A stretch of 64,000 nucleotides of DNA, taken from contig CM043942.1 in the NCBI GenBank assembly GCA_014529385.2, positions 52,937,976-53,001,975 on the forward strand, read 5' to 3'. Made by a program: the position numbers and the translations under genes. Of this stretch, positions 53,812 to 63,450 are shown in pieces. Positions within the stretch are counted from its first letter, which is position 1; every line of letters starts with the position of its first letter. The stretch is from Adiantum capillus-veneris. Its lineage: Eukaryota; Streptophyta; Polypodiopsida; Polypodiales; Pteridaceae. Under the pieces are notes generated by a model that had not been told where the DNA came from, did no database searches, and worked only from the letters and a program-made list of their open reading frames with translations.

Positions 53812-54420
53812 TCAGATTGCATAGAGACCTGTCAACACCTCAGTGTGGAGGTCGTATGTCCAATGATCATTAATGAACAATCCTTCTAGAGTCGACGTGT
53901 TAACGGTTTCTTGTGAGGTAGAAGCAATGTTGCTCCCCGTGGTTTTACTTGTCACCAACGGTACTCTAGAGGGAACTTCTGAAGGAGGCAGCTCAACAGG
54001 GCCTTCTTGGTAAGAAGTTGGCAGGATATCCACCTGGACACTCTTTGGGGGTGTGGGGTCCACGTGCGATGTGAAAGGAGAGTCCACTTCCCCACCCCCT
54101 TCGTGTGCTTCATTTGCATCAGGTTCCGAGCGAGTAGCTCTACCTAATGTTTCCATGAAACGGCTAAACATACTAGTACTAGGCTGTGGAGCTTCGGGAG
54201 GTGCATGGCCTTCTCTCTCACTGTTTTGGGTAGGGTATGCTTCCATGATTTCTGAGTCGGAGGAGGAATCACTAGCGGCTATTTTAGGGTCTTGGGTGGT
54301 GCTACCTTGTGTCCCCGCTGAGGGTCTAGAGCCTATCGTGGATGGGTAATGGGTGTCCGTATGAACAGAGGCACTACCAATGGGATCGTGCTCTAACACT
54401 CGTCCAGAGCGTAGGTTCAT
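53812..54420 (-). CDS. 202-codon ORF upstream of gag in element C, unidentified
   Basis: ATG at 54420, MNLRSGRVLEHDPIGSASVH, open to TAG-type stop near 53812. The product is hydrophilic and rich in Ser, Thr, Pro and acidic residues (SDSSSDSEIMEAYPTQNSER, GGEVDSPFTSHVDPTPPKSV), probably disordered. It lies between leader and capsid, where it could be the N-terminal part of Gag or a separate accessory protein. No domain recognised. It is one of the few uninterrupted frames in the element. Confidence 0.5.
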   Translation of the reverse strand: MNLRSGRVLEHDPIGSASVHTDTHYPSTIGSRPSAGTQGSTTQDPKIAASDSSSDSEIMEAYPTQNSEREGHAPPEAPQPSTSMFSRFMETLGRATRSEPDANEAHEGGGEVDSPFTSHVDPTPPKSVQVDILPTSYQEGPVELPPSEVPSRVPLVTSKTTGSNIASTSQETVNTSTLEGLFINDHWTYDLHTEVLTGLYAI

Positions 54421-55202
54421 ATGACTTGATCCCCTAGAAGTGTCAGTGAGTGCCCGTGAAGGCTGCTCACCTAGTATTTTTGGGTGTTTTGCAACCCAAA
54501 GTCTTTCCTTAATTTGAATTTTTGGTCCTTTTTTTGGACCCGGCTATAGAATAGAGCGTATGATAGCTCAAAACGAGCGTCTCGGTCAGAGGGTCATGCC
54601 GTGCTTTACAGCCCTCCGTTTGGTCACTCTATGCCCTCGGAATCCCTAAAACTGTCAATTTCCAGTAGGGAACTAGGCCCAAACTAGAAAGTCTAAGGGT
54701 GCAAGTGGGAAGAGAAAGGAGGAGAGTGGAGGACTTGCCCCACATGCTCTCATTCTCTCTTGAGGGAGTAGGGTATATATATAAGAGTGAGTCTAGTATA
54801 TATCATAGGACTGAGGCCTGGGCCTGGCCTGGCTTGGGCTTGGGCTTGGGCTTGGGAAATGATCCCGATCCCGATCTATCTTTTATACAAACCAACCCGT
54901 CCGTTTTAAAACTCACGTTTTTTATTTTCGAAAAATTTAACCTCCCCCTCACTCGCGTTTTTATTTTTCGGTTTTTTTTTCCAGGAAAATGCAGAAATTG
55001 AAACTTGACAGAACCAGAAAATGCAGAAAATGCAAAAAACGCAAGAAATGCGAACTGTGCTGTGCAAACCAGAAAAACGCAGAAAACGCAAAAAAACAAA
55101 ATCTCCACACAACTACACACACTCATTCCTTGCCTTTCCTATGATAGAAATTGCACCACAAGAAAGCGTAAAGTGCTTAACCGAGCTTAGTGTAGGGCAT
55201 TT
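54421..55202 (-). other. Leader of element C
   Basis: About 780 bp between PBS and the first ORF. It holds a GGGCTT hexamer run (about 54812-54858) and short AAATGCAG/AAACGCA-type repeats (about 55010-55100). No palindrome array like that of element B was seen. Confidence 0.6.
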
Positions 55203-55219
55203 CCCCGGCAGCTGCGCCA
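55203..55219 (-). promoter_or_regulatory. Primer-binding site of element C (Asp-tRNA type, variant)
   Basis: On the - strand TGGCGCAGCTGCCGGGG, one base different from the PBS of element B. It lies four bases from the LTR end at 55224. Confidence 0.9.
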
Positions 55220-55223
55220 AAAA

Positions 55224-55472
55224 TGCGCTCCTTGCCGCACTGTCGAAGCAAGGGACTTGCCAATACACCGTGTGCGAGCCACAAATGGCTCCAAGCACAC
55301 AACAAGCCTAAACTAGCAAGCTCAAGAGAGCAAAGGGTGTGTCACTCACCGCTCTACGCTCGCCTTCGTGGTGGATTCCTCGCCGCGATGAAGAAGAAGC
55401 TGCAGTCGTGCCGCGCTCAACCGCTTCGCCGCCGTCGGGCCTTCGTAATGCTCGATCGCACACACACACACA

Positions 55473-55535
<63 letters not shown>

Positions 55536-55827
55536 GGAGGTGAAGAAGAAGAAGATGGAGATGGAGATGGAGCAAGAGCACTCTTCTATTGCACAAATGA
55601 GAGAATGAGTAAAAATTAGGTTTAGTTGGCTTTTATATGAGCTCACCCCATTCACACTTGGGTGCCCATGCTTAGCCAACTAATCCCTTGAATGTCCCAG
55701 TTAGAGTGCGCCTCTCATCGGCGATCACTCTTACCCTTTTCCTATTGGTCCGACAAGCCCAGTACCTGACTCTAAATAATACAACGTTTATAGATCATAG
55801 GGTGTCCGTGTGCCGTGAGGGTTAACA
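55224..55827 (-). mobile_element. 5' LTR of element C
   Basis: 604 bp; on the + strand TGCGCTCCTTGCC...GGTTAACA. A TATA box (TATAAAA on the - strand) is at 55631-55637 and a CT/AC microsatellite at about 55461-55534. It matches 47128-47745 nearly throughout. Confidence 0.9.
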
Positions 55828-55832
55828 ACATC
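55828..55832. other. Target-site duplication of element C, right copy
   Basis: ACATC directly after the LTR end; matches 47123-47127. Confidence 0.85.
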
Positions 55833-56575
55833 CACCGACCATGGAACCACTGACCCCAGTAAATCAGTAGGCCAAGTATGTGAACTCGATACTTGTGAAA
55901 AGAATCATGATTGATGATACCTCAATAGGAATCTACTACATGGATGATACAAAAGCTCACGTAAGAGTATTTTATCGCACAACGTATCCATCCATGAGTT
56001 CTTTATCCAAAACAACGATTTTGTGTGTGTATGCCGACGATGTGCCACTTCCTAATGTGACATTCCAAGACATACATAGGCAAAATTTTGAAGCCATACC
56101 AGAAGGTGAAGCCCAAAGGTACACGTACCAAGGTTTCCAAATGATGAATAGATTTTCTACTATAGGAAAACCACGAGTAATGCCGCAAGATTTGCAAGGT
56201 TTGTCAACATGTGGGGGCATACCTAGACAAAGGTCTTCCAAACCCTTCCAGATCTAGCACCTATAAGAAGCACATTCTAGCAACTTGGAATGCAAGAATG
56301 AAATGGTTTTTATTTGGCCATGCAAGGGCCATACCAACCACAAACACCTTATACACAGAATTTGATCCAACCACCAATAGGGTATCGACCATCTTATGTA
56401 CAGTATCAAATACCAAACCAACAAAGGATGGTTTCAGACCCTCCCAAGTGCAAAAATGGGTCAAAAAAACTTTCAATGGAATGGAGATCCCTATGAACAT
56501 GTTGCTCTCAATGTTAACCCCCATCTACAGCAAGTGATAAGAGCAGAGAACCAAGTTATGAATTTCAGACCATAG
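55828..56575 (+). pseudogene. Gag-like fragment D, right part
   Basis: Continuation of 46843-47127 across element C. The frame 55880-56257 contains ILVKRIMIDDTSIGIYYMDD and TTILCVYADDVPLPNVTFQD, similar in pattern to the B gag N-terminal module (LVERVWMIDHESEGLYRNID). A Pro/Gln/Tyr-rich linker in a second frame (YQPQTPYTQNLIQPPIGYRP) and a capsid start (NGDPYEHVALNVNPHLQQVI, like DPRDHVVAFRRVI in B) follow, and the fragment stops near 56575. It shows that a third related gag family is present. Confidence 0.65.
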
Positions 56576-56599
56576 TATGAGGGCCTTGGGAGCGCTCCA

Positions 56600-56690
56600 T
56601 ACAAAGCAAGACTTGTTGCAAAGGGATTTACAACAACAAGGTGTGGACTTTGAAGAGATATTTACCCTTGTTGTTAAGATGACCACTGTT
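56600..56690 (+). pseudogene. Small Ty1/copia RT fragment
   Basis: YKARLVAKGFTQQQGVDFEE followed by IFTLVVKMTT is the start of the copia RT domain. Only about 30 codons remain, between fragment D and an LTR A scrap. Confidence 0.85.
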
Positions 56691-56691
56691 T

Positions 56692-56749
56692 ATAAAATCT
56701 AATATCTAACCACCCAAATGATTTTCTCTATATTAAATTGATCACTTTG
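56692..56749 (+). mobile_element. 58-bp scrap of a family A LTR start
   Basis: ATAAAATCTAATATCTA and the following AT-rich bases match the beginning of the A3 LTR (20294-20360). It ends at the inner breakpoint of the inverted repeat. Confidence 0.75.
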
Positions 56750-56752
56750 AGG

Positions 56753-58499
56753 GCCGGTACAACCTCCACCTCCCGGGTTTCAGTCGAAAGAAAGAAGGTA
56801 TGAAATGGATGAAAGGACATTGCGATTCATTGCAAATAGCGGCTTATCTAGGTCAAAGCTTGCTTATAGCCAAGAGGAAATGCTAAAAGAATCTCCTCAA
56901 CCAGAGACAGATTTTCACAAAAGTCGTGACAACCACTTGGTCAAACAATGTCCTCATATGGAGATCACTGAAGTAAATGCCTATTGTCTTGAGTGTGGCA
57001 TCACTCACTTGATCCCCGATTGCCCGAAAAACCCAAACCAAATCAGGAAAATCACGACAAATGTATCAGGGATTGTTCAACTCCCTAGTAGCTCAGAAAA
57101 TGAAAATGTTGTACCAGTTCAAGTGGTTACGAGAGCACAAGCTCAAAAGAAAGCTGATGAGAATCCAGAGACAAAGAACACGGAAAGTGACACGAGTCCA
57201 AAGACAGATGATGGACCAAAGACAGACGCACTTAGTCAGAAAACCAAGAGCAAACGAAATAGTTGGAAAGCTAGAAAGACTAGGATGAAAGCACATAGGG
57301 AACGAGAGCAAAAATCCCTAGCTGAGAAGCTTATCGAAGCTGCGGAGAAGATAAAACAACATGAGGAAAAGGAGGCACCTTCTCTTACACAGATGGTTAA
57401 ACCTCTAGAAGTACCATCCACGGATGAGAAACCGAGAAGTGCTAGTTCAGGAGGATCTGTGTTGGTAGAGAAGGTTAATGAGACATTAGATGCCCTCTTG
57501 AAAGCCTATGATGCGAGGCTCAAAAACAATCAAACCCAAGAACAAAGGTGGATGACATATCCCTGTACGGAACTAGAAAAGCAAAGGTTTGAAATGTGCA
57601 AGAAAATGATTCAAACAGCCCAAGATTTACTAGAAGCACGAGTTGCAAAACCTGAGGATGTGATCCGTGTCATGCCTACACAAATAATCCCACCAAACCA
57701 GGAACTAAAAGAGCCAGATTCTAGTCATGAGCACAGACCAAACCTCAAAGACCCAGCATTAGAACCAAGGATAGTACTGAATACCACGGATAACTCTTCC
57801 GAGGGATTTCACCAAGCTATACCTGAGGATTGTAAAGAGATAGATGGTCTTGACGAATTGTGGAAACAAGTCAATGAGGCCAATGAAGCCGATGACCTAA
57901 GAAGACGAGTAGACAAGACTGGTGATGAACGAGAAGTGTTTCTACCACCAATAGAGGAATTTGAGACTGGATCTCAAATGAATCTAGACGTGCGATCGTA
58001 TTGGGGCAACAAAGGATCTGTACAATCTATGGATAGTCAACCCCATTCGCTAAGAACACTACCATCCTACATGGGAGAGTACGAGACCAAGTTAGATGTG
58101 GTTGCAGTCCCATCACAGAGACTGTCTCCCAACAAGGCCATCGATTCAAAGGGGCTAGTAGATATTCTATCTACCCCAGTCACCTGTACAATAGTGTTAG
58201 CCGAGTTGCTCAGAATAAGACCAAACATGTGGGCTAATGTGGGTAAATGTCTAGAGAAATTTGGTGTAAAAACCCCAATGACTCAAATTGAGGAAGGCAT
58301 CAAAGAGCTTGAAATGCCTCAACTAAATACTAGGCTAGTGCCATTAAACAAGGTAGGCGAGTATTACGAGGGAGAAGATGAAACACCACCCTTCCTGTGG
58401 AATTCAATGGTGTACAAACCATGGCAATCCTTGACAGTGGAGCTGGTGTGGCCATTGCAACCAAAGAGGTTTGGAAAAAATGGGGAAAACCTACCTTGA
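56753..58499 (+). pseudogene. gag: gag of element B, right copy (5'-truncated)
   Basis: C-terminal half of the B Gag, from PPPPGFQSKERRYEMDERTL onward. Unlike the left copy it is open through the whole nucleocapsid and linker and into the protease lead-in (KVGEYYEGED). A one-base loss near 58381 then shifts the frame, so the end reads out of phase. Knuckles CHKSRDNHLVKQC-like (here DFHKSRDNHLVKQCPH, first Cys replaced by Phe) and CLECGITHLIPDC are present. The first Cys substitution is specific to this copy. Confidence 0.85.
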
Positions 58500-59133
58500 T
58501 ATCCACATGAATGACCCTGCAGCTTGCAGACGGACACAAGGAAAAGCCCCTAGGACTGCGAGAAAAAGTACTTGTTACTTCTTGTGGCATTGAATATGAA
58601 CACACTTTTGATGTTGTTGACTTTGGCAAGAAGAACAACTATGAAATCATTCTGGGAAGACCATTCATGCAACAATTGAAAATGGTCCAAGATTGGGGTT
58701 ATGACCATATATACCTGAGACATATGGGAACCATAACAAAGATAAACTTGAGGGACCATAGCTATAGGGATGTGACGAGAACACCGGTTGAGGAGTTTGA
58801 TTTCGCCACAGTAGCAGGATCAGAACTTCCAGCTTGGTTAGGTAAGCCTAAAGAACTGTGGATGTGTGGAGCTTCACAATGTGGTAGCTTGAAACGTGAG
58901 GAATGTATCCTAGAGCGTGTTATAGAGGATATGGACTATATCCCAGAACCATTTCCTGAAGAAGTGTTAGAGCCTTTGGATGGGAACACATCTTGGCTAC
59001 TCTGGACGTGTGCGCCGTTGAGGATGCTCCCACAACAAATTTTTGTGATGAAAATGGCTATGATGTCGTTCCTTATTTTGCAGTGAGTGTAATCCAGGAA
59101 AACGAAGAGAAACAGACATCAACAAGCTCTTGA
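58375..59133 (+). pseudogene. Retropepsin domain of element B, right copy
   Basis: The active-site segment (ILDSGAG in the left copy) lies at about 58428-58450 but out of frame because of the deletion near 58381. The frame is regained in 58511-59086: MTLQLADGHKEKPLGLREKV and EIILGRPFMQQLKMVQDWGY. A further shift lies near 58975, and the TGA after TSTSS is at about 59131-59133. Confidence 0.8.
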
Positions 59134-60153
59134 AATAAAGAGCACACAAAGAAATGTGGAGAATCAAAAGATGAAGAAGACGACGAGTTCTATGACTCTG
59201 TAGAACACTTCGAGCTTCAAGAAGATCAACGACCTGGGAATCAATGTCATCGTTACACGAATAAAGTGCATCAAAAGTGGATTCCAAAGTCCTCCGTGAA
59301 GACACAGCCACCACAATCATCCTCATACATGGCTCCTAATAAGGATGCAAAGACTCAGCTAGGAGGAATACGACCAGAGCAACGAGCTAACAATGCTCTA
59401 ATCAATGGGCTAGAAAAGTTCTCCAAGAAACTACCACCCACGAGCAAATAGACAGTAACTTTCCAATACCAGCCAAAAAATCAAGGGAAAGTACAAGAAG
59501 TCAACCTTGTTGAGGATAGTAGCGATAGTGATGAATCTTATGACATCCCCTATCATCAACTCAGGCCATCACTATCACCAACCCCTTCAGCAACAACCAT
59601 GACAGGTCAAAAGAATAGGACAACAAGTCAAAGCCAAAAGGCTCGACAAATCTGGATACCAAAAAGCCAGATTGGCCAAAAACAGATATGGATCAAGAAG
59701 ACAAAGATCTCTAATGACAAATCACAAGATCCAACACCAAAACAAAAGCAAGGAAAGCGTGCACGAACGGGTAAGAATATCACAAAGTCGCAAGCTTTCA
59801 CAACTCAGGTTTGGGTTCCAAAGAAGTCGATTCAAGCACAAAAAAGTCAGGAATTCATTTGGATTCCAAAACAACCACAGTATCAACTTTCAAAGCCTAA
59901 ATCCCATCACCAAACAAGCGTACAAGGACTGAAGCAAAGACCACTGTTGACTCACACAACAAAAAGGTGGATCCCAAAGAAGTCTCTTCAAACACAAACG
60001 AAGCACGGGCAAGTATGGGTTCCCAAACGAGCGTCAGCAACAAAACCACCAATAATCGCAAAGAAATGGGTCCCAAAGAAGAACAACAAAACTGATGTCA
60101 GTGCATCGCCGCTTGAATTCTTACAATTCTTCCTACGATTACAGTACAGTTAG
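59134..60153 (+). pseudogene. WxPK-repeat segment of element B, right copy (better preserved)
   Basis: In frame after the TGA: an acidic stretch (ESKDEEDDEFYDSVEHFELQ), then HQKWIPKSSVK, a linker with one TAG at 59449-59451 (CAG in the left copy), NLVEDSSDSDESYDIPYHQL, and the repeats. These are RQIWIPKSQIG, KQIWIKKTKIS, TQVWVPKKSIQ, EFIWIPKQPQ, KRWIPKKSLQ, GQVWVPKRASA and KKWVPKKNNK. It ends SPLEFLQFFLRLQYS with TAG at 60151-60153. The segment is strongly basic with about eight W-[IV]-x-K units spaced 15-35 residues apart. No known enzyme motif is present. Confidence 0.65.
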
Positions 60154-61547
60154 AAGAGAGCAAGTCACTTCAATCAAGCAACGATACAGGAGCTTCAAAG
60201 ACCATTACATTGCTTAGAATAGGAAGCCTCGCCAACAAATGCCAATAAGCAAATTGCTTATACCCACATCTTGCACAACATAAATCTTTTCCATGCATTG
60301 ACTGTGTATGCATAATAGGGCTACATTACAAGGCCTGCATAGGCACAACTTTTAATTGCCCAAGCACAACACATACCCTTTGCGATACCCTGTCGTAAAG
60401 GATGAATCCAAATAGGAAGGGGGGAGGCATTCTGAATGCGGACCTAATATTATAACTATTAGAGGGCAATGTTTTGTGAGATGCATTGAATTTTTGCGTT
60501 TTATTGTGATAATTTTTGACGAAATTTAGAGTATATGCCCTCATAGTAGTGTTACAGAGGAGTATGGGGACAAAATCCATATATGAGCCCCTAGGGACAT
60601 GTGTATAGTGTACATAGCATTTAGATTTCTATTTGAATGATTTTTCTTTTGTTGAGTTGTTTTAAGATTTTCTTTGTTTATTATTAAGAAAAAAAAAATC
60701 CATAATCCACATGAAGAAAAGACTGACGAGAGGCCTGAGCACTACAAGGAGAAGAAGGTACAGGAAAACGATGAAACTTCACGAAGTATGTCTCAGCAGC
60801 CACTACAACAGCCGAAGAACTTGTCACAAAGCAGTGTCAATATGCAACCGACAAGTCATACAAGTCAGAGTCGAGTAGCTAAGCCACAAAATGAGTGAGG
60901 TGTTAGTCCCAAAGCTTCAAGTAATATTCTCTGTGGTCTAAGCGTCTTAGCTATTCTAGGTACTGCTCAAGCTGGAAGAGTTGAGCATATTTAAGTTGTG
61001 TCGCTCATGCTGGTATAGGTGAGCAAAAGAGTCGAAGTCTACTATACTTAAGTCTGGTGAAGTGAAGGAGAAGGTCCAAAAGACACTCACGTACTGAGCA
61101 CTGTGAGATACGAGTGGAGAAACTTCTACATCGAAAACCCTTCTTGGAAAGGTGGAAGCTATTGAGACATCTTTTGATGTCACATGTGCTACATTTATTC
61201 CTCGAAACACCCATCATCTCCTTCTTTCACATTGCATGCTTTTGTTGACAAATTTCTCATATGCATATAGAGTGTCCCATAATTGGCACTTGCATCAGGC
61301 ACTCTTTCTATGTTTCACCCAAGCACTCACCTTTCATGAACATGTACTTCACATTCAACTGCTCAACTCCGATAAGAGCGTATACCAAAGGCATTTTTTC
61401 CCACCGGGTTTTTTTCCCTTTGGTCATCCAGGTTTTAGACCCTAATCTAAAGACACCTATCACCATCCTCTTGTACATATTCCTTCTACATCAAAAATCA
61501 GGAAATGCTACTCAAATCAATTGACAAATGAGGATAGTAGCGATAGT
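60154..61547 (+). other. 3' non-coding part of element B, right arm
   Basis: Counterpart of 29878-31278. A 74-codon frame (60674-60898) rich in Gln, Ser and Lys (SMSQQPLQQPKNLSQSSVNM) ends at a TGA; it is also present, disturbed, in the left arm. No domain recognised. Confidence 0.5.
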
Positions 61548-61669
61548 GACAAGCTTAAGAGATTTCCTCCGTGTGCCTATCGTGTCATCTGTGTCCTCGA
61601 TTGACATTATGTTGATCTAGGTAGTGTTTGTATGCACTTCATGGGTGTGTGAGTCTCTCCCGTCCAACA
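61548..61669 (+). mobile_element. Truncated 3' LTR of element B, right arm
   Basis: The same 122-bp LTR end as at 29756-29877, followed by CCAAG, the complement of the B target duplication. No second LTR is in this arm. Confidence 0.9.
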
Positions 61670-62516
61670 CCAAGCTTGAGGTGCTTGTCGTGCTTGCTAA
61701 CTAAGGTGCTTGAGGTGCTTGTTTACTAAGGTGGTTGTTGACTAAGATGCTTGTGGGAACCCTGCCCAATCTTGAAGTGCTTTTCATGCTTGATGAGTAA
61801 AATTCTTGAGAAGCTTGAAGTCAAACCAAGGCCTACAAAGAGGGGGGCGAGCCTTACAAGTAGGGGATGAGAGAGAATATCACCTATATCCTCTCAAGGG
61901 TCACCCCTTCCACAAGAGGCAACAAGGGCACTTGTCAAGCTCCTCCCCGTGTTCCCATCATGGTGTGATTGAATCCTATTGGATAGGCTTTAAAGGGGTC
62001 CAATGAGAATTTAGTTTGATTAACTAATTATCTAGGAAATATTCAATCCCTCTCTCTCAAAGGGGAAAGGAGGACACTTGTCCAAATGCTACCCTTGTTG
62101 CTTGATATGCACAAAGCATGTGATTGGCTAGGCTTGAGGAGCTCCAATCAAATCAAGGCTTGAGCTACAAGGAGCGGTTGACCAAGGCAAGCTAGGGGTG
62201 TGCTTGGAGATACACACCCTCTTACACACATACATTCTCATTGAGTGAAGTACAAGAGCTTCGATCTCCTTCTCTAAGCTTGAGAAGATGAGAGCCTACA
62301 CCAACACCTCTTGGCTATGGAATGCAAATCCAACCAAGAGCCATGCTTCAATGCTCTACTTCTTTCTCGTATGTTACTTCTTCTTCCTCATTCCTTGCTA
62401 TATCTCTCTCCACCTTTGAAGGTTTTTGAGGTCTTGGGACTGAGGCTGGGTACAAGTTATGTTAAGTATGGAGCTTGATTTACCTCTTGTAATTTTTTGT
62501 GGTAAAAGTGCACATT
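61670..62516 (+). mobile_element. Family A LTR fragment, right arm
   Basis: Counterpart of 28909-29755, including the GCTTG-rich start (AAGCTTGAGGTGCTTG). It ends where the copia LTR begins. Confidence 0.85.
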
Positions 62517-63112
62517 TGTAAGGCCCCCATTATGAGGAGAAGCCATTGTGCGTGAAGGAAAATCACTCGCCCGAAACCAAAATTTTCACGGTAAAAAATC
62601 AGGCCCTGAGACTTTTTTTTTCCTTCACCGGAATATTCCTTTTCCCCGAAATATTATGGCCGGACGGTGGCCAGAAAGTGATCAAAAAACGATCCATCGA
62701 TTGGCCGGTTGGTCAGTAGTCAATGGCCGGTGGCCGGTGGTCGGAAGTCAATGGTCGGTGGCGGGTGGCCGAATTCAAAAGCGGACTTGTCTTCTCAAGG
62801 GTGGCCACACATGTGCGGATTGGAGGGTCCGATTTGGACTTATCTACACAAGGGCGGCTACACATGGCTGCCTCTCATGAGAGAGGGTAGCCCTTTTGGC
62901 CTATAAAAGGAGGCCATTTCTAGACACATTAGACAGTGTGAAGTTGATGCAACAAGGTGAGTGTGAGGTGGTGAGAGTGAAGCAAGGTGGGAGCTCTATT
63001 AAGGGTATAATCCCTTTGTAAACTACTTCTTGTTTTGAAGTATTAAATCCATTGAGTGGCTGCTTTCCCGTGGACGTAGCCCACATTGGGTCAACCACGT
63101 ATATCGTGTGTA

Positions 63113-63163
<51 letters not shown>

Positions 63164-63377
63164 ACTCTATAATCTCTTGTATTTTTCATAGATGTTCTCA
63201 CCTCTTCACAAACAAGGATCAATTTTAAACCATGAAGGCTAATACTCCCTTGTGGGGATAGAGAGAAGGTAGAGATAGAGATTCGGTATAGAGTAGATAG
63301 ATAAGGTTGGGATTTATAAAGAGATAGATTAAGTAATCTACTCAAATATCTATTTAGCTACGTCTTATTTCCCAACA
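62517..63377 (+). mobile_element. 5' LTR of the copia element, right copy
   Basis: TGTAAGGCCCCC...TTTCCCAACA, 861 bp. The TATA box CTATAAAAGG is at 62901-62910 (TATAAA 62902-62907), and the TC microsatellite at 63113-63163 lies in the transcribed part. Confidence 0.8.
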
Positions 63378-63379
63378 AC

Positions 63380-63391
63380 TGGTATCAGAGC
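63380..63391 (+). promoter_or_regulatory. Primer-binding site, copia element (right copy)
   Basis: TGGTATCAGAGC, two bases after the LTR end; initiator-Met type. Confidence 0.9.
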
Positions 63392-63450
63392 AAGGTTTGC
63401 TCGTAGCTAAAGTATCTCAAGGAAAGGATTCCTTGAATTGAGTGGGAGTT

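Larger units (their letters stand above)
47128..55827 (-). mobile_element. Element C: gag-protease LTR element without pol, both LTRs present
   Basis: 8700 bp with two similar LTRs (47128-47745 and 55224-55827), an Asp-type PBS, a polypurine tract and 5-bp ACATC target duplications. Order on the - strand: 5' LTR, PBS, leader, 202-codon ORF, gag with four CCHC knuckles, protease, WxPK-type segment, 1.8-kb non-coding tail, polypurine tract, 3' LTR. No RT, RNase H or integrase motif is visible. Outside the microsatellite the LTRs show only about ten small differences, so insertion is fairly recent. Confidence 0.9.
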
